NCBI GenBank assembly: GCA_017654935.2
Contig: CM065713.1
Location: forward strand, 20,245,326 to 20,309,325
Source of the DNA: Phymorhynchus buccinoides
Lineage: Eukaryota > Mollusca > Gastropoda > Neogastropoda > Raphitomidae
DNA: 64,000 nucleotides
Reading direction: 5' to 3'
Both the position numbers and the translations under genes were made by a program. The notes beneath the pieces were generated by a model, which had not been told where the DNA came from, did not search any database, and worked only from the letters and a program-made list of their open reading frames with translations. Within the stretch, counting starts at the first letter, position 1; each line of letters begins with the position of its first letter. Positions 46,906 to 57,187 of this stretch are shown here, one piece after another.

Positions 46906-48560
46906 GTTTTCAGTTCGGAGCTAGTTGCTAGTGATTTTGTATTTGTGTTTTTCTATCATGATACCGATGGTCGATATGCGTGGTTCGACTATAGTTGCTG
47001 TGATTTGAGGTGGTGGTTGGCTTTTTTTAAATTTGTTTTTGTTTGTTGGGGTTTTTTTTAAAGAATAAGTGCACTGCGCGGGCTGTTTCATTTCATTTGT
47101 TTAGTGGAGTGGAAAGTGGGCGGGGTGGATATTTCATTTTTTTCTCCCCGTCCAAGTGCGCGTCATTTTCTGTTCTTCGTTTCTGCACGGCACATTTTGT
47201 TTGTCTCTTGTATCATATCTGTAGTCTGTCGTGGTAGGTATCTCGATTTCTTACACAGAGGTACATGCACATGCACACACACAGGCACATGCACACATAC
47301 AGGCACACGCACCACTGCTGTTCAGAGAGGGACGTTTAGTTTAAATCTATATTTTCATACTTTTTTTTTCAAGCCAACCGAAGTTTTCTATGAGTAACCT
47401 TTCACAAATAACGGTCAAGAATATGTTTGGAAATAACTTATGTTAGTTGGCTATTGCTAGATTTTCACTCACGGACAGTTTTATTTATTTTGCGATATCA
47501 ATTGTATTATTTAACAACATTTACTTCTAAATAATTATGTTGCATGATACTACACAACAAAAACATATTTTACCATAAATCTGATGAACGAAATACATCA
47601 CAAATACTATAAAGAACGTACAGCCAAAATATTTTTAGATGGACATGCTTGATGCAGTTCTTATCTAAGATTTCTTGATTCAGTGTGTTAACTAAACAGC
47701 TTGATGGTGTGCGTTTTGAACGGCTGTGGCACGCATCCACACACACACACACACAGAGGCACACATGCGCACACACATCACACACACACACACACAGACA
47801 GGCACACATGCACACACACATCACACACAGAGGTACCTTTCTCAGGCCTTTCTCCTCCATGTCCCTGTCTCCTATCAAACCATTTTTCTTCTTCGCACAA
47901 AGTATCGAGAAGGACATGCGTGATTTATACCACTTCTGACGGTGCAGTACCTCCAGGATCAACCCACTATCCTTACAGAAAAATGTCCCATATGTACCTT
48001 TACCAAGTCGGAGGACGTATAACTCGGGTTTTCTTCTTCGAGAGAGAGAGAGAGGGGCGTTCCATTATTTACCCTTTTGTATAATATGTACATAACTAAC
48101 GTGTGCGTAAGTACTTACATTCGTTATCTTGTGCGTACAGTTTTATTACACCTGCCAGTGTCTTTAATATTACTTCGTATTGTCTTTTTCTTTCTTCTTC
48201 ATTACTGTAATTTGAAAATGGTCAGAGACTGAATCTGCCTTATATAACATTCTGCCTGACAACTTGGGGTGTTTTTTTATGATAGAAATGATTTGTGTTT
48301 GTTTGGGTGTTCTTTTTAGTGGTAGAAGTGATTTGTGTATTTTTGAAATGTGTACCCTTTTGATTCTTTCTCTACTCGTAAAAAACAACGCTATGGCCTT
48401 ATTTTAATCAAGGCATTGATACGCTTTTATTTTGTAAAAAAAATAACAGGACTGTTGTTGAACGTTAACAAACTTTTAAACTTTGTTGCTTTTTATGGAC
48501 ACCGAAGTCATTTGTTCTTTCTTTTCCACTTAATTAAAAAAAAAAAAATGTTGTGAAGGG
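46906..48560 (+). other. T-rich non-genic stretch with CA microsatellites
   Basis: CA-rich stretches at 47258-47312 and 47737-47829 and a short GA run at 48040-48054; otherwise T/A-rich. I looked for exon-like frames with splice sites and found none convincing. Compatible with 3' UTR of the ETS transcript or intergenic DNA. Confidence 0.45.
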
Positions 48561-48700
48561 GGGATGGATTGGGGGGGGGGGGGGAGGGGGGGGGGGGGGG
48601 GGGGGGGGGGACCTCAAAGGTTGTTTACAGGGACTTCTTTTTTTTATATCCATTTGTTTGCTGCTTTTTTTGGAGGGGGGGGGGGGGGGGGGGGTGGTTG
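48561..48700. repeat. G-runs
   Basis: Two G-rich runs (48569-48611 and 48673-48695) separated by T-rich sequence. Gly/Val frames here are artefacts. Confidence 0.9.
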
Positions 48701-48969
48701 CTTGGGTATTGTTTTTGTATCTGTTGGTGCTTTTTTGGTGTGTGTGTGTGTTAGTTATTTTGCTTACAGTGTTTTTACTTACAATCGTTTCTGCCCCACC
48801 CCGCTTCCACCCCCACCCCCCCCCCACCCTGTCCTTCCACCTTCCCTCACCTTTTAAAAAAATTCTTTTATTGACATTCTACTTAGCTTTGAAAAAAAAC
48901 CCAAATGTTTAAACGGTGCGAGGGGCTGGAAATAAAAAATCAAAAGCATGAAAACCTGATAAGACATTT

Positions 48970-49318
48970 TGATGAATCAGTCTGTGCAGGGCTCCCAATT
49001 GTCCCGCAAACCAAGGGGTCCCAGGGACTCCTTCGCTTACGGTATAGAGGGTCCTAGAGGCGGGGGGGGGGGGATAGAGGGTCCCAGTGGCATTGCTGAA
49101 TACTCAAAAGAATGTTTCTAGTGCATCCCTGCATGGGAGCCCCTGCACATTCTTTTAGAGGGTCCTTGAGAATGTGAGTACTTCATCATAGAGCCCCAAA
49201 TGGGGGTCCCTGGGAGCCCCTGCACATTCTTTTAGAGGGTCCTTGAGAATGTGAGTACTTCATCATAGACCCCCAAATGGGGGTCCCTGGAGCCCCTGCA
49301 CATTCTTTTAGCTCTCCC
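48970..49318 (+). repeat. Degenerate tandem repeat, GAGCCCCTGCACATTC unit
   Basis: Units of about 83 bp (GAGCCCCTGCACATTCTTTT, AGAGGGTCCTTGAGAATGTG, AGTACTTCATCATAGA) start near 49137 and 49217, with a partial third near 49292. Before them are diverged AGAGGGTCC blocks and a G-run (49059-49071). Confidence 0.8.
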
Positions 49319-49514
49319 TTCATTCCTTGTGGGAGCTCTGACAATTACTTTTCTCCCTTTTTCCTTGTGTGTTTGACACCTTTTAGGCCTGTGCACATTT
49401 ACACGCGGGAGAAACCTCGTGCGTTTATCCTCCGCGAATAGGTCAAAGAAATAAGCGGATGGGATAAGCACGTGCGTTTTCGAATTCCGCGCGTTGCAAC
49501 TTATCCCATTCGCT

Positions 49515-50105
49515 TTATTTCTCTTCTTCTTCTTCTTCTGTGCATTCCCAGGCCATACGGCCATAATGGGTAAGGTACGTATGTGTCCGGTTTTCAGTTT
49601 TCACTGGTCTCCTCCTGCTGCGTACAGCCGGCACATTCCGATTTCGGAGGAGCTCAAAGGAGAAACATTTTTATTTGGAAGATGTTTTGGGTTTTTTTTA
49701 ATAAGTCAGAAAGACAGTAGATGATAGAAAGCAAAGGGAAAAGGCAGGAAGGAGAATGGGCCAATAAGTCAGAAAGACAGTAGATGACAGAAAGCAAAGG
49801 GAAAAGGCAGGAGAAGGGAGGGCAAATGGGCCAGTCAGAAAGATGATACAGAAAGCAAAGGGAAAAGGCAGGAGAGAGAGTGGGGCCAATAAGTCAGAAA
49901 GACAGTAGATGATAGAAAGCAAAGATTCAAAGAGAGTGGCAGATTAGAGGAAGTTACCAAGCACAGAACTTCCAGAAAGTGAGGAAATTATTTTTACCAC
50001 CCCCCCCCCCCCCCCCCCCGGTATCCCCACGGGGAGAGACTTGTACAGGGGGCGGGGTCATCCAGCTCCCCGTATGGAGGCACGAGGCATCCACCCACTG
50101 CCCCG
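49515..50105 (+). repeat. Dispersed repeat R, forward copy with four internal units
   Basis: Runs from a TTC run and GGCCATAATGGGTAAGGTAC, through four internal units of about 55-70 bp (GTCAGAAAGACAGTAGATGA, AAGCAAAGGGAAAAGGCAG; 49702-49925), to CACAGAACTTCCAGAA, a C-run, GGTATCCCCACGGGGAG and GGAGGCACGAGGCATCCACC. Fragments in reverse occur at 53226-53312 and 57885-58195, and forward fragments at 56755-57180. Class unknown; no frame. Confidence 0.7.
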
Positions 50106-50396
50106 TTTCTTTTTTTTTCTTCTTTTTTAAAACTTATTTGCGGATGTGCAGCATGAGGTTTATGCCGCATGTAATGTGCACAACCCCATCCCACCCCACC
50201 CTCCCTCCCTGTGCCTTACATCCCCTTTTTGTTCCGGGATCGTCTTTTTCTACACTACTAATGTGTCATGTCCCCTTCCATTCATTTACGCCAACACTCA
50301 ACACTGTCGTGGTTGTTTTGTTCTTCTTTGCTTGTTTTTTCGTTTTCTATTAATGGTTTTTGTGTGTGTGTTTTTTGGTCCGTTTTTGTATAGTAT

Positions 50397-50628
50397 TTAA
50401 CCCCTTGACTGCCAGAGAAAATTAAAAACAAAATCATTGGGCAAATCATGCCATGAAAAAAGACAACTGATAGAGCCAATCTGGCAAAATGGTCTGGGGA
50501 TGTATAACTCTCTCGACAGTGTCAGAGCAAAAGCCAGCATATCAGAGTTATTCCTCTTCATCCGATGACATCATCAGTGATGTCATCAGGTCAGTACGTG
50601 ATACGTTGTCAGGCAGTCAAGGGGTTAA
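50397..50628 (+). mobile_element. TTAA-flanked MITE, CCCCTTGACTGCC ends
   Basis: TTAACCCCTTGACTGCCAG at the left, CAGGCAGTCAAGGGGTTAA at the right. The interior is unlike the CCCTTTCACCGCC family. Contains GATGACATCATCAGTGATGT, an internal palindrome. piggyBac-like by target and CCC ends; inference. Confidence 0.75.
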
Positions 50629-51063
50629 TGTATGTTTGCACATTTTAAAGTTGTTTCACTGTTAATGTTATTGTGTGCTTTTGTTTCAGTTCAGTCCACC
50701 ACCCCCACCCCCCCCCCCCCCCCAAACCCCCCTCACCCCCACTCCCCAACTCCACCCCCTCAGTTGGTTTTTCGTCCGTGGTTCAACTGTCTTGAATGTC
50801 ATGTGATCTGCATATAATTTTCTTTCGTCCCATTTCCGTTTCCAAACAAACAACAAAACTACATTGTCCGGTGTTAAGGTTGAAACTTTTTGTTTTTTAT
50901 GTCATGTTTTGGACATGGGGACAGAAAAAGTGTTTTATTTGGAGCTATTTAAAATGCTCTTTTGTTTCGAGTATACAATTTGCTTTTTTTTTTTTTCTTC
51001 TTTAAAAAAAAAAAAATATATAAGTATGAAAGTACGGAACCAGCTTTCTCTTTCGTTAAACCG
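50629..51063 (+). other. T-rich non-genic stretch
   Basis: C-rich run at 50700-50760, T-run at 50984-50996, A-run at 51004-51016. No exon recognised. Confidence 0.45.
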
Positions 51064-51388
51064 ACCGTATTTTTCGGACTATAAGGCAATACTTTTTTTA
51101 TTTCCAGAGTGAGACCCCTGCGCCTTATAATATGACTTTCCTCCGAAGTCCGAGTGTGGCTGCCCACGTGGCGGGGTAATCAAAATCGGTCACGCACATA
51201 ATGTTCTCTCTCATCCCTAGCTGGTGTATTTGTACCATAGTGTTCAAGCGCTTCGGCTGTTGGGATGATGAGCCCTGGAGTCTTTTAGCCAGAGTACGAC
51301 GACAACCACATAATATGACCACCAATATCATAAAAAATTGTTATTATAACAAAATCTGTATTTTATAGTCCGAAAAAATAAAATATTT
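51064..51388 (+). mobile_element. CGGACTATAAGGC-family MITE split by an insertion
   Basis: The left end CCGTATTTTTCGGACTATAA (51066-51085) and right end TTTTATAGTCCGAAAAAATA (51361-51380) are inverted. The interior is interrupted at 51137-51309 by another repeat. Without the insert the element is about 145 bp, like its relatives. Confidence 0.8.
51137..51309. mobile_element. Inserted dispersed repeat with 10-bp target-site duplication
   Basis: ATAATATGAC is present at 51127-51136 and 51310-51319. The 173-bp insert contains GCCCACGTGGCGGGGTAATC, TGTTCAAGCGCTTCGGCTGT and CTGGAGTCTTTTAGCCAG. The same sequence recurs at 55258-55410. No A/B box or coding frame recognised; a SINE is possible. Confidence 0.75.
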
Positions 51389-51405
51389 TTGTTGAACCGA
51401 TTTTT

Positions 51406-51949
51406 TTAACCCTTTCACCGCGAGCCTTTTTCTCCAAAAATATCCATTAAACTTAACTGGGTAGAAAAAAACAAATCATCTGCAATATTGGGAATTCCTC
51501 TGTGACATAAGGCCTGTCCTTACCTCCCAAAATTAAGACAAAAGGGTCTTTGGTCAGCAGGCCCTGCTTTGATGCCTTTTAGTGACCTGGGCCTGTATTC
51601 ACGTTGAGATAGCATGAGACTTAGCATGATGCTAATTTAGAAGCTCTTCCAATGTCCTATAGGATTTAATAGGACTTTTGGAAGAGCTTCTAAGTTAACA
51701 TCATGCTAAGTCTCATGCTATCTCGACATGAATACCGTCCCTGGGCCTGTATTCACGTTGAGATAGCATGAGACTTAGCATGATGCTAATTTAGAAGCTC
51801 TTCCAATGTCCTATAGGATTTAATAGGACTTTTGGAAGAGCTTCTAAGTTAGCATGATGCTAAGTCTCATGCTATCTCAACGTGAATACAGGCCCTGGGT
51901 GTTAAATCATTGTGGTGCAAAAATGCGACATTGGTAGTGAAAGGGTTAA
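51406..51949 (+). mobile_element. piggyBac-like MITE carrying two hairpin MITEs
   Basis: TTAACCCTTTCACCGCGAGC at the left and GGTAGTGAAAGGGTTAA at the right, with TTAA at both ends. The interior block TTAGTGAC...GGTGTTAAATCATTGTGG, continuous in the copies at 42537 and 43707, is split here at 51587-51898 by two palindromic elements. Confidence 0.85.
51587..51898. mobile_element. Two adjacent hairpin MITEs (GAGATAGCATGAGACTTAGC family)
   Basis: Copy A (51587-51742) has GTATTCACGTTGAGATAGC at the left but the variant CTATCTCGACATGAATACCG at the right, the arm type seen at 41092-41270. Copy B (51743-51898) is symmetric. Each is an almost perfect palindrome of about 155 bp with TCCTATAGGATTTAATAGGA at the centre. 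Confidence 0.88.
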
Positions 51950-52756
51950 ATTAATGTATCCATCGTGTTGTTTTTGATCTATACCCAAGTAGTTCAATCA
52001 CTGCCTTTTGGAAGTGTTTTTTTCTTCTGTGTTTACCATTTTCATTATTATCGGTACGTTTGTTTGGGTAGCCTAGTCACATGACCACCTGGATGTGTTC
52101 ACGAATAATCTCCACCGTAATTGTCCCACATGCTTTTTCTCGCATCCCCCGATGTATGTTCATTTCTCTTGCCTTCCCCCTTCCTCCCATTTTTTGGTGG
52201 GTGATATAGTTTTTATAAACTTTATACGCATCGATTGTGTCTCAATTGTGTGTGTGTGTGTGACATGCGTGTTGAAATTGGGTTGAAAAAATGTGCGTTT
52301 TATACATCAGATTTAATATTTTACGCATCTTTTTTGTTTGTTTGTTGGGGAAATCATTTGTGATTTTGTTTTTCTCGCAGTGACTTAGTTTGAAGAAAAA
52401 GTTTTAAAAAATCATAGATAATTAAGTTTTAACGTTAAAAAAAAAAATCCTTGAAATATGAGAGGGAAGTTGTTTTTTTAACAGAAAAGTGAATTATTTC
52501 AATATGGAAAGTATTTAGATGGATAGTTATATTTCTGTATGGAGTTGTCATTCTTTGAAACGGAATGTTTATTAGCGGGGTGTTTTATTATTTGAACAAC
52601 TACCTGCAATGTATCATTTAGTGTTTTAATTGCGTGAAAAGGTCGGGGAATTAACGCATCTAGACATACAACTAATTCAAACATTATTTGCTTTGCTCCA
52701 TCTCATCTTCCATTTCATTTCCCCTTCGTCATTTGTGCAGCTTTAGAAGAAAAATG
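51950..52756 (+). other. T-rich non-genic stretch
   Basis: Only a short GT run (52246-52261) and poly-A/T stretches. No exon or element end recognised. Confidence 0.45.
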
Positions 52757-53166
52757 GGTAAAGGTCAAGATGTGCCCCCCTACCTATCTCGGTTAATTCT
52801 ATTTTTCCGTTATTGCCTTTCTTACCATACATAAAGCTGTATTTTAGGAACATTTTTAGTTAATAACCTTTTTGGAATACTAACCCTATCCCTAACCCTA
52901 TCCCTAAACCTAACCCTACCCCCCCACTCTATAAGACGGAAAAACGCAACGAACCACAACTGTGACAAATCGCGGTGTACTGCAGTACATACTGGGGGGT
53001 AGGGTTAGGTTTAGGGCTAGGGTTAGGGATAGGGTTAGTATTCCAAAAAGGTTATTAGCTAAAAATGTTCCTAAAATACAGCTGTATGTATGGTAAGAAA
53101 GGCAAAAACGGAAAAATAGAATTAACCGAGAAATGCAGGGGGGGGTGGCACATCTTTACCATTACC
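52757..53166. mobile_element. Palindromic element with TTAGGG-like repeats, copy 3
   Basis: GGTAAAGGTCAAGATGTGCC at the left, GGCACATCTTTACCATTACC at the right. The left inner arm holds CTAACCCTATCCCTAACCCT (52870-52917); the right holds TAGGGTTAGGTTTAGGGCTA and GGGTTAGGGATAGGGTTAG (52991-53039). The centre is CGGTGTACTGCAGTACATA. Almost fully palindromic over 400 bp. Confidence 0.85.
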
Positions 53167-53225
53167 GAAAAATGAACCAAATAACAAGGTTTTTCCCCGT
53201 GCCTTTGTACTACGTTGTTGTTTCT

Positions 53226-53312
53226 GTTTTGGGGCAGTGGGTGGATGCCTCGTGCCTCCATACGGGGAGCTGGATGACCCCACGAGTCTCTCCCCGTGGG
53301 GATACTGATGAT
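53226..53312 (-). repeat. Fragment of dispersed repeat R
   Basis: GGGGCAGTGGGTGGATGCCT through CTCCCCGTGGGGATAC is the reverse complement of about 50022-50105, with few differences. Confidence 0.75.
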
Positions 53313-53535
53313 TTCTATGTTTGATGAAAGGTTACTGCATGTGTTGGACTCTTGTTTTGGCCGATAATATGGATGTTGATAATATGGATTTTGAAGGATT
53401 TTAAAGCGAGTATCCGTCGTATCAGCTGTTCGTTATCTCTTTCGATGTCTAGTGTACTGTACGTGCGGCAATCTTTGCTTCCCTCTTTTCGCGTCTTTGT
53501 CCACAAATTGGGCGCCATCGTCTGTTGGGCGCATA

Positions 53536-53693
53536 CAGTGGAGAACTGATAACTCAACAACACTGGATAACTCACAATAATTTTTGGGTCCCAGTATAAT
53601 AATCTATGTTGAAAAGTCAATTTAACTCAGAATATTGGCTATCTCAAAATAAAATGTCAGTCCCTTCAAATTTGACTTAAGCGACTTTGACTG
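53536..53693 (-). mobile_element. MITE, CAGTG...GAGTTATCC family, second copy
   Basis: CAGTGGAGAACTGATAACTC at the left and CTTAAGCGACTTTGACTG at the right, with TA on both sides. Shares ACACTGGATAACTCAC and ATATTGGCTATCTCAAAATA, in reverse, with 37423-37602. Confidence 0.75.
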
Positions 53694-53697
53694 TATT

Positions 53698-54171
53698 TTG
53701 AAATTGGAGACAGAAGTATGGAAATGAGGGTACAACTACAAGTAGTACAAACATTGAATGCAGTGTTACAGTTGTTGATTTCGTATTGCAGTTCTTTCAA
53801 ACGTACCGTTATTTTTAAAGCACTTTTTAAAAAAAGTTCCTTTGAGCAAGAAGTTTATTATACATTAATTAGTGTAGTAGCATTAGTAGTGCATAGTGTT
53901 TAAAAACTTGTGTGGAAGCTGCCTTTATTCTTCCGTTGCTATTTTGTTTTAAAAATACGGTATAATTTTTCATTTTATACTGTGATCAGCACAATTTGCG
54001 TCGTTGTGATTTTACTAAAAATGTGTTCACAATTTTAAGGTGTTCTTTTTTTTTTTTTTGGTGCTACATGATAGAAATGGAACTGCATCTGTTTCCCAGC
54101 ATCCCCCCCCCCCCCCCTCAGTGAAATAACAGCATTGAAGACGGTTTGAATGATAGTGACCAAAACATTTC
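53698..54171 (+). other. Non-genic T/A-rich stretch
   Basis: T-run at about 54048-54060 and C-run at 54104-54117. No exon seen. Confidence 0.45.
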
Positions 54172-55179
54172 TTTAAAGAGGCACCCTGATCAATCAATCG
54201 ATCAATCAATCAGTAACTTTAATGTTCCCTGGGGAAATCACAAAGCACATTCACAGGCTCGATAAACAAACAATACTAAAACATACATTATACATAACTC
54301 AAACATCACAGAGGGAAACAGCAAACACATTTAACATCGTCCAATGAATAAAATGTGGACATTGATTAAATTTACATATAAAATATTAGGACAGAGGAAA
54401 ACAGTAAATACATTAACATCGTCCAATAAATAAAATGTAAATATTAATTACATTTACATATAAGATATTAAGATCACACATACAAAAGATAACATATTAA
54501 GAAGCAGTATGCATAAATCGAACATCACAAAGGAATTTATAAAGCAAAAGCATACACCAGTGTCAGATAATTAAAAGGAAAATGTATGATTAAAACATTA
54601 TCCCGTCCCCCTGCCCCGCTCCCCCCTAACCCTGATGGATGAGTTTTTACAAGAAACACGACCAGATCAGCAGGAAAACGCCCTTTACAGAGATAGCAAC
54701 ACTCACTTTGCTCTGGTTTCCCAGAAATCAAGCCGTCAAAAAGGCAATTCCTCCTTGGCGGAGGTGCTGGAAGTCAAATTCTTTCACCCAAAGAGAAGGC
54801 GTTTGCCGTCTCTTTTTGAATGGCCGCCTGTGTTTAGATCAAATCGTTTGCACAAACTTTTCGCAATACAAGCCTTTTTTTTCTTTTTTTAAATTGTATA
54901 GTTTATCTAAAGGAACAACAAAGGAAATAGCTCCTCTTTTTTTTTTTTACTGCACTACAAAAAAAGAAAACGCTTCAACCACAATGAGTGATCTCCACCC
55001 ACCCCATCCAAAATGGCTACTCTCTCCTGCATCTCCGCCAAGGAAGAATCGCCGTTTTGACGGTTTAATTTCTAAGAAACCAGAGCAAAGTGAGTGTTCC
55101 GATCCTTGAAAAGGCTGTCTTTCTGGTGACCTCGACGTGTTTCTTGCAAAAACTCATCCGTCCGAGTCCACCTTTAAAA
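54172..55179. mobile_element. Foldback-type element, second copy, split by a retroelement
   Basis: Starts TTTAAAGAGGCACCCTGAT, resumes at CCCTGATGGATGAGTTTTTA (54630), and ends near TCCGTCCGAGTCCACCTTTA. The interior matches 34001-34578 block by block (ACTTTGCTCTGGTTTCC, CCTCCTTGGCGGAGGTGCTG, GACGGTTTAATTTCTAAGAA). Removing the 438-bp insert leaves about 560 bp, the size of the other copy. Confidence 0.85.
54191..54628 (-). mobile_element. Non-LTR retroelement (LINE fragment or SINE) with target-site duplication
   Basis: ACCCTGAT at 54183-54190 and again at 54629-54636. On the minus strand the insert ends in GATTTCCCCAGGGAACATTA, AAGTTACTGATTGATTGATC and further ATTG repeats, a typical 3' hairpin plus short-repeat tail of LINE-type elements. 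The interior has two diverged tandem blocks (ATCGTCCAATGAATAAAATG and ATCGTCCAATAAATAAAATG). No reverse transcriptase remnant is visible, so it is 5'-truncated or a SINE. Confidence 0.8.
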
Positions 55180-55257
55180 AGCACAGACACACGGCTATGC
55201 ACAGTACATTTGCACGTGCAGGCGGACTCGTTTGTCGTGTACAATTTACATTCTTCC

Positions 55258-55410
55258 TCCAAGGTCGGGGCGTGTGGCTTGCCCACGTGGCGGGGTAATC
55301 AAAAACGGTCAGACACGTAATGTTCTGATCCCTAGCTGGCGCATTTGTACCGTAGTGTTCAAGTGCTTCGGCTGTTGGGATGATCCCTGGAGTCTTTTAG
55401 CCAGGGTACG
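55258..55410. mobile_element. Second copy of the repeat inserted at 51137-51309
   Basis: TTCCTCCAAGGTCGGGG, GCCCACGTGGCGGGGTAATC, TTCAAGTGCTTCGGCTGTTG and GGAGTCTTTTAGCCAGGGTA align with 51137-51309. No clear target-site duplication. Confidence 0.7.
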
Positions 55411-56444
55411 TCAACAAACGAACAATCAAATAGTTTATCTTCTTTGGTGGGGAATAAAGCTATTTCAGTAGGTGCTTCTCTTGCACAACTGATTAGACGT
55501 AATTATTGTGAGCACACGTTGTCGAAATGTTTTGAGATTTTTGTTTTATTAAAGTGGTTCGCCGTTGTTGTCCGTGTGTGTGTGTGGTTTGTGTTATTTT
55601 CTTTCATAATGGTTCTGAAATGTTTATTAAAAAAAAAAAAAATCAAGATTGAATGTTTTAATTTTGATTTGGTCACAGCATCACTCAGAAGATCTTTTGT
55701 GCCAGGAACTGGGGTTGGGTTGGGGGGGGGGGGAAACAGCAGTGAAAGCAACTGCATGTTGATCTGAGCATGTAATCACTTTTTTTCACCCCTGTGTTCA
55801 AAATGTTGGAAACTTTTATTATTACTATATATATATTTTTACTATATATAGTATACATATATATATATATTTTTAATGACCACCACCTGATTGTCAAAAC
55901 GTCCTCGTTCCCCTCGGTTTTTTTTCTCTCACATCAAGAGGTCGGATCTGCGGTGGATATAAATAGCGTTGGAAATTCTCTCCCCTGTCTCTCCGTCGGC
56001 AGTTGTTGTCCCGCGGAGAACAGAGAGAGAGAGAGGAGGCATTCGTTCGAGAAGGTGGATGATTTTTTTTTCCCCCGTCTTAATGTATGCAAGTTTTGTT
56101 GCCGCTTGATGTTTTGGTTCAGATTTTTCTTTCCCCAAAATGTTTGGTCAATTTGAGTTCTTTTGTACACAGAAGCACAATGATTTTCTTTCTCTTTTTT
56201 CTCACATTATTACTGTGCGTGATTCATTTCGTTTTGTTTTCCGTTCCTTCTTCTTCTCTCGAATGTACATTACTTATTCGTTTCTTCTACACTTTGATTG
56301 CACTAACTGTCTGCACAAAGTTTTAATGCATATAAAATATATATTAAAGGTACACATACGCCTCTATATATATTTTTGTTTTTGTTTTTGTTTTGTTCTT
56401 GAAACTGAGAAATTTAAAGATCTCTAGTTTTGTGCAAGACCTGA
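55411..56444 (+). other. T-rich non-genic stretch, putative distal 3' UTR
   Basis: Contains AT microsatellites (55825-55872), A-run 55628-55641, G-run 55718-55730 and T-rich sequence typical of a sense 3' UTR. I found no exon. Assignment to the ETS transcript is inference. Confidence 0.4.
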
Positions 56445-56475
56445 AATAAAACTTGGTCTGACAAAAGCAAACGGT
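56445..56475 (+). terminator. Strong polyadenylation site candidate
   Basis: AATAAA at 56445-56450, then CTTGGTCTGACAAAAGC as a plausible cleavage region, then the GT-rich GGTGTTTGGATTGGTTG. Signal, spacing and downstream element all fit. It could end the ETS transcript, giving a 17-kb 3' UTR, or belong to another transcript. Confidence 0.5.
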
Positions 56476-56754
56476 GTTTGGATTGGTTGATTCAAGGGGA
56501 TGGTGTGTTCAGAATGTGTGTAAAATGCAGTTCGATTTAGCAATGTATACTAAGTTTACAACAAAAAAAACAACGCAAAAAACAATTACTTTGAACTTAT
56601 TTAATTTAAAAAATTGTAGAAAAACAATGGAAGAATCGAGAATGTCCAAATTTGTTACACCTTTTTTGTTTTTTGTTGATCGCTCACACGGTTTCCTGTC
56701 ATATGAGCGCAGATGCCTCATGCTGCCTAACTAAGAGATAAGTTAAACCCAATG
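56476..56754. other. Non-genic spacer
   Basis: A/T-rich sequence with no exon, RNA gene or element end that I recognise. Confidence 0.4.
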
Positions 56755-57180
56755 TCTGCAGAAAATCTTTGTAAGAGTTTCTAGAACAAAGGCAGGAGAA
56801 TGGACCAGTAAGGCAGAAAGATAGTACAGTGGAACCTCCCTTATAAGACCCCTCCCTTATAAGACTCCCTCCCACATAAGACCTACTTCTCTGAGACATT
56901 GCCCTTCTTTGTAAGTATTAAAATTACCTCCCTTACAAGACCCCTCCCTTATAAGACCTCCCATTATAAGACTCCCTCCCACATAAGACCTACTTCTCTG
57001 AGACATTGCCCTTCTTTGTAAGTATTAAAATTACCTCCCTTATAAGAACCCTCCCTTATAAGACCTCATTTTGGAAAGGTCTTGTAAGGGATGTTCCACT
57101 GTAGTAGATGACAGTAAGCAAAGGGAAAAGGCAGAGTCAAAGCGATAGATTAGCAGTCCTGTTTACTCTTTTCAAGTACC
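56755..57180 (+). repeat. Repeat R fragment interrupted by a MITE
   Basis: AAGGCAGGAGAATGGACCAG, AAGGCAGAAAGATAG before the MITE and GTAGATGACAGTAAGCAAAG, GGAAAAGGCAG after it correspond to the internal unit of repeat R at 49702-49925. The MITE therefore landed in the AGAAAGACAGTAGATGA part of that unit. Confidence 0.7.
56827..57101 (+). mobile_element. CAGTGGAACCTCCC-family MITE with internal duplication
   Basis: 275 bp, TA at both sides. The inner block with CTTCTCTGAGACATTGCCCT and TTGTAAGTATTAAAATTACC occurs twice, about 115 bp apart, making it longer than the 179-bp form at 18020. Confidence 0.85.
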
Positions 57181-57187
57181 GGTAGTA

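Noticed and set aside
52870..53040. Chromosome end or true interstitial telomere
   Set aside because: The repeats are few and degenerate, occur in both orientations inside a palindromic element, and recur in its relative at 41427.
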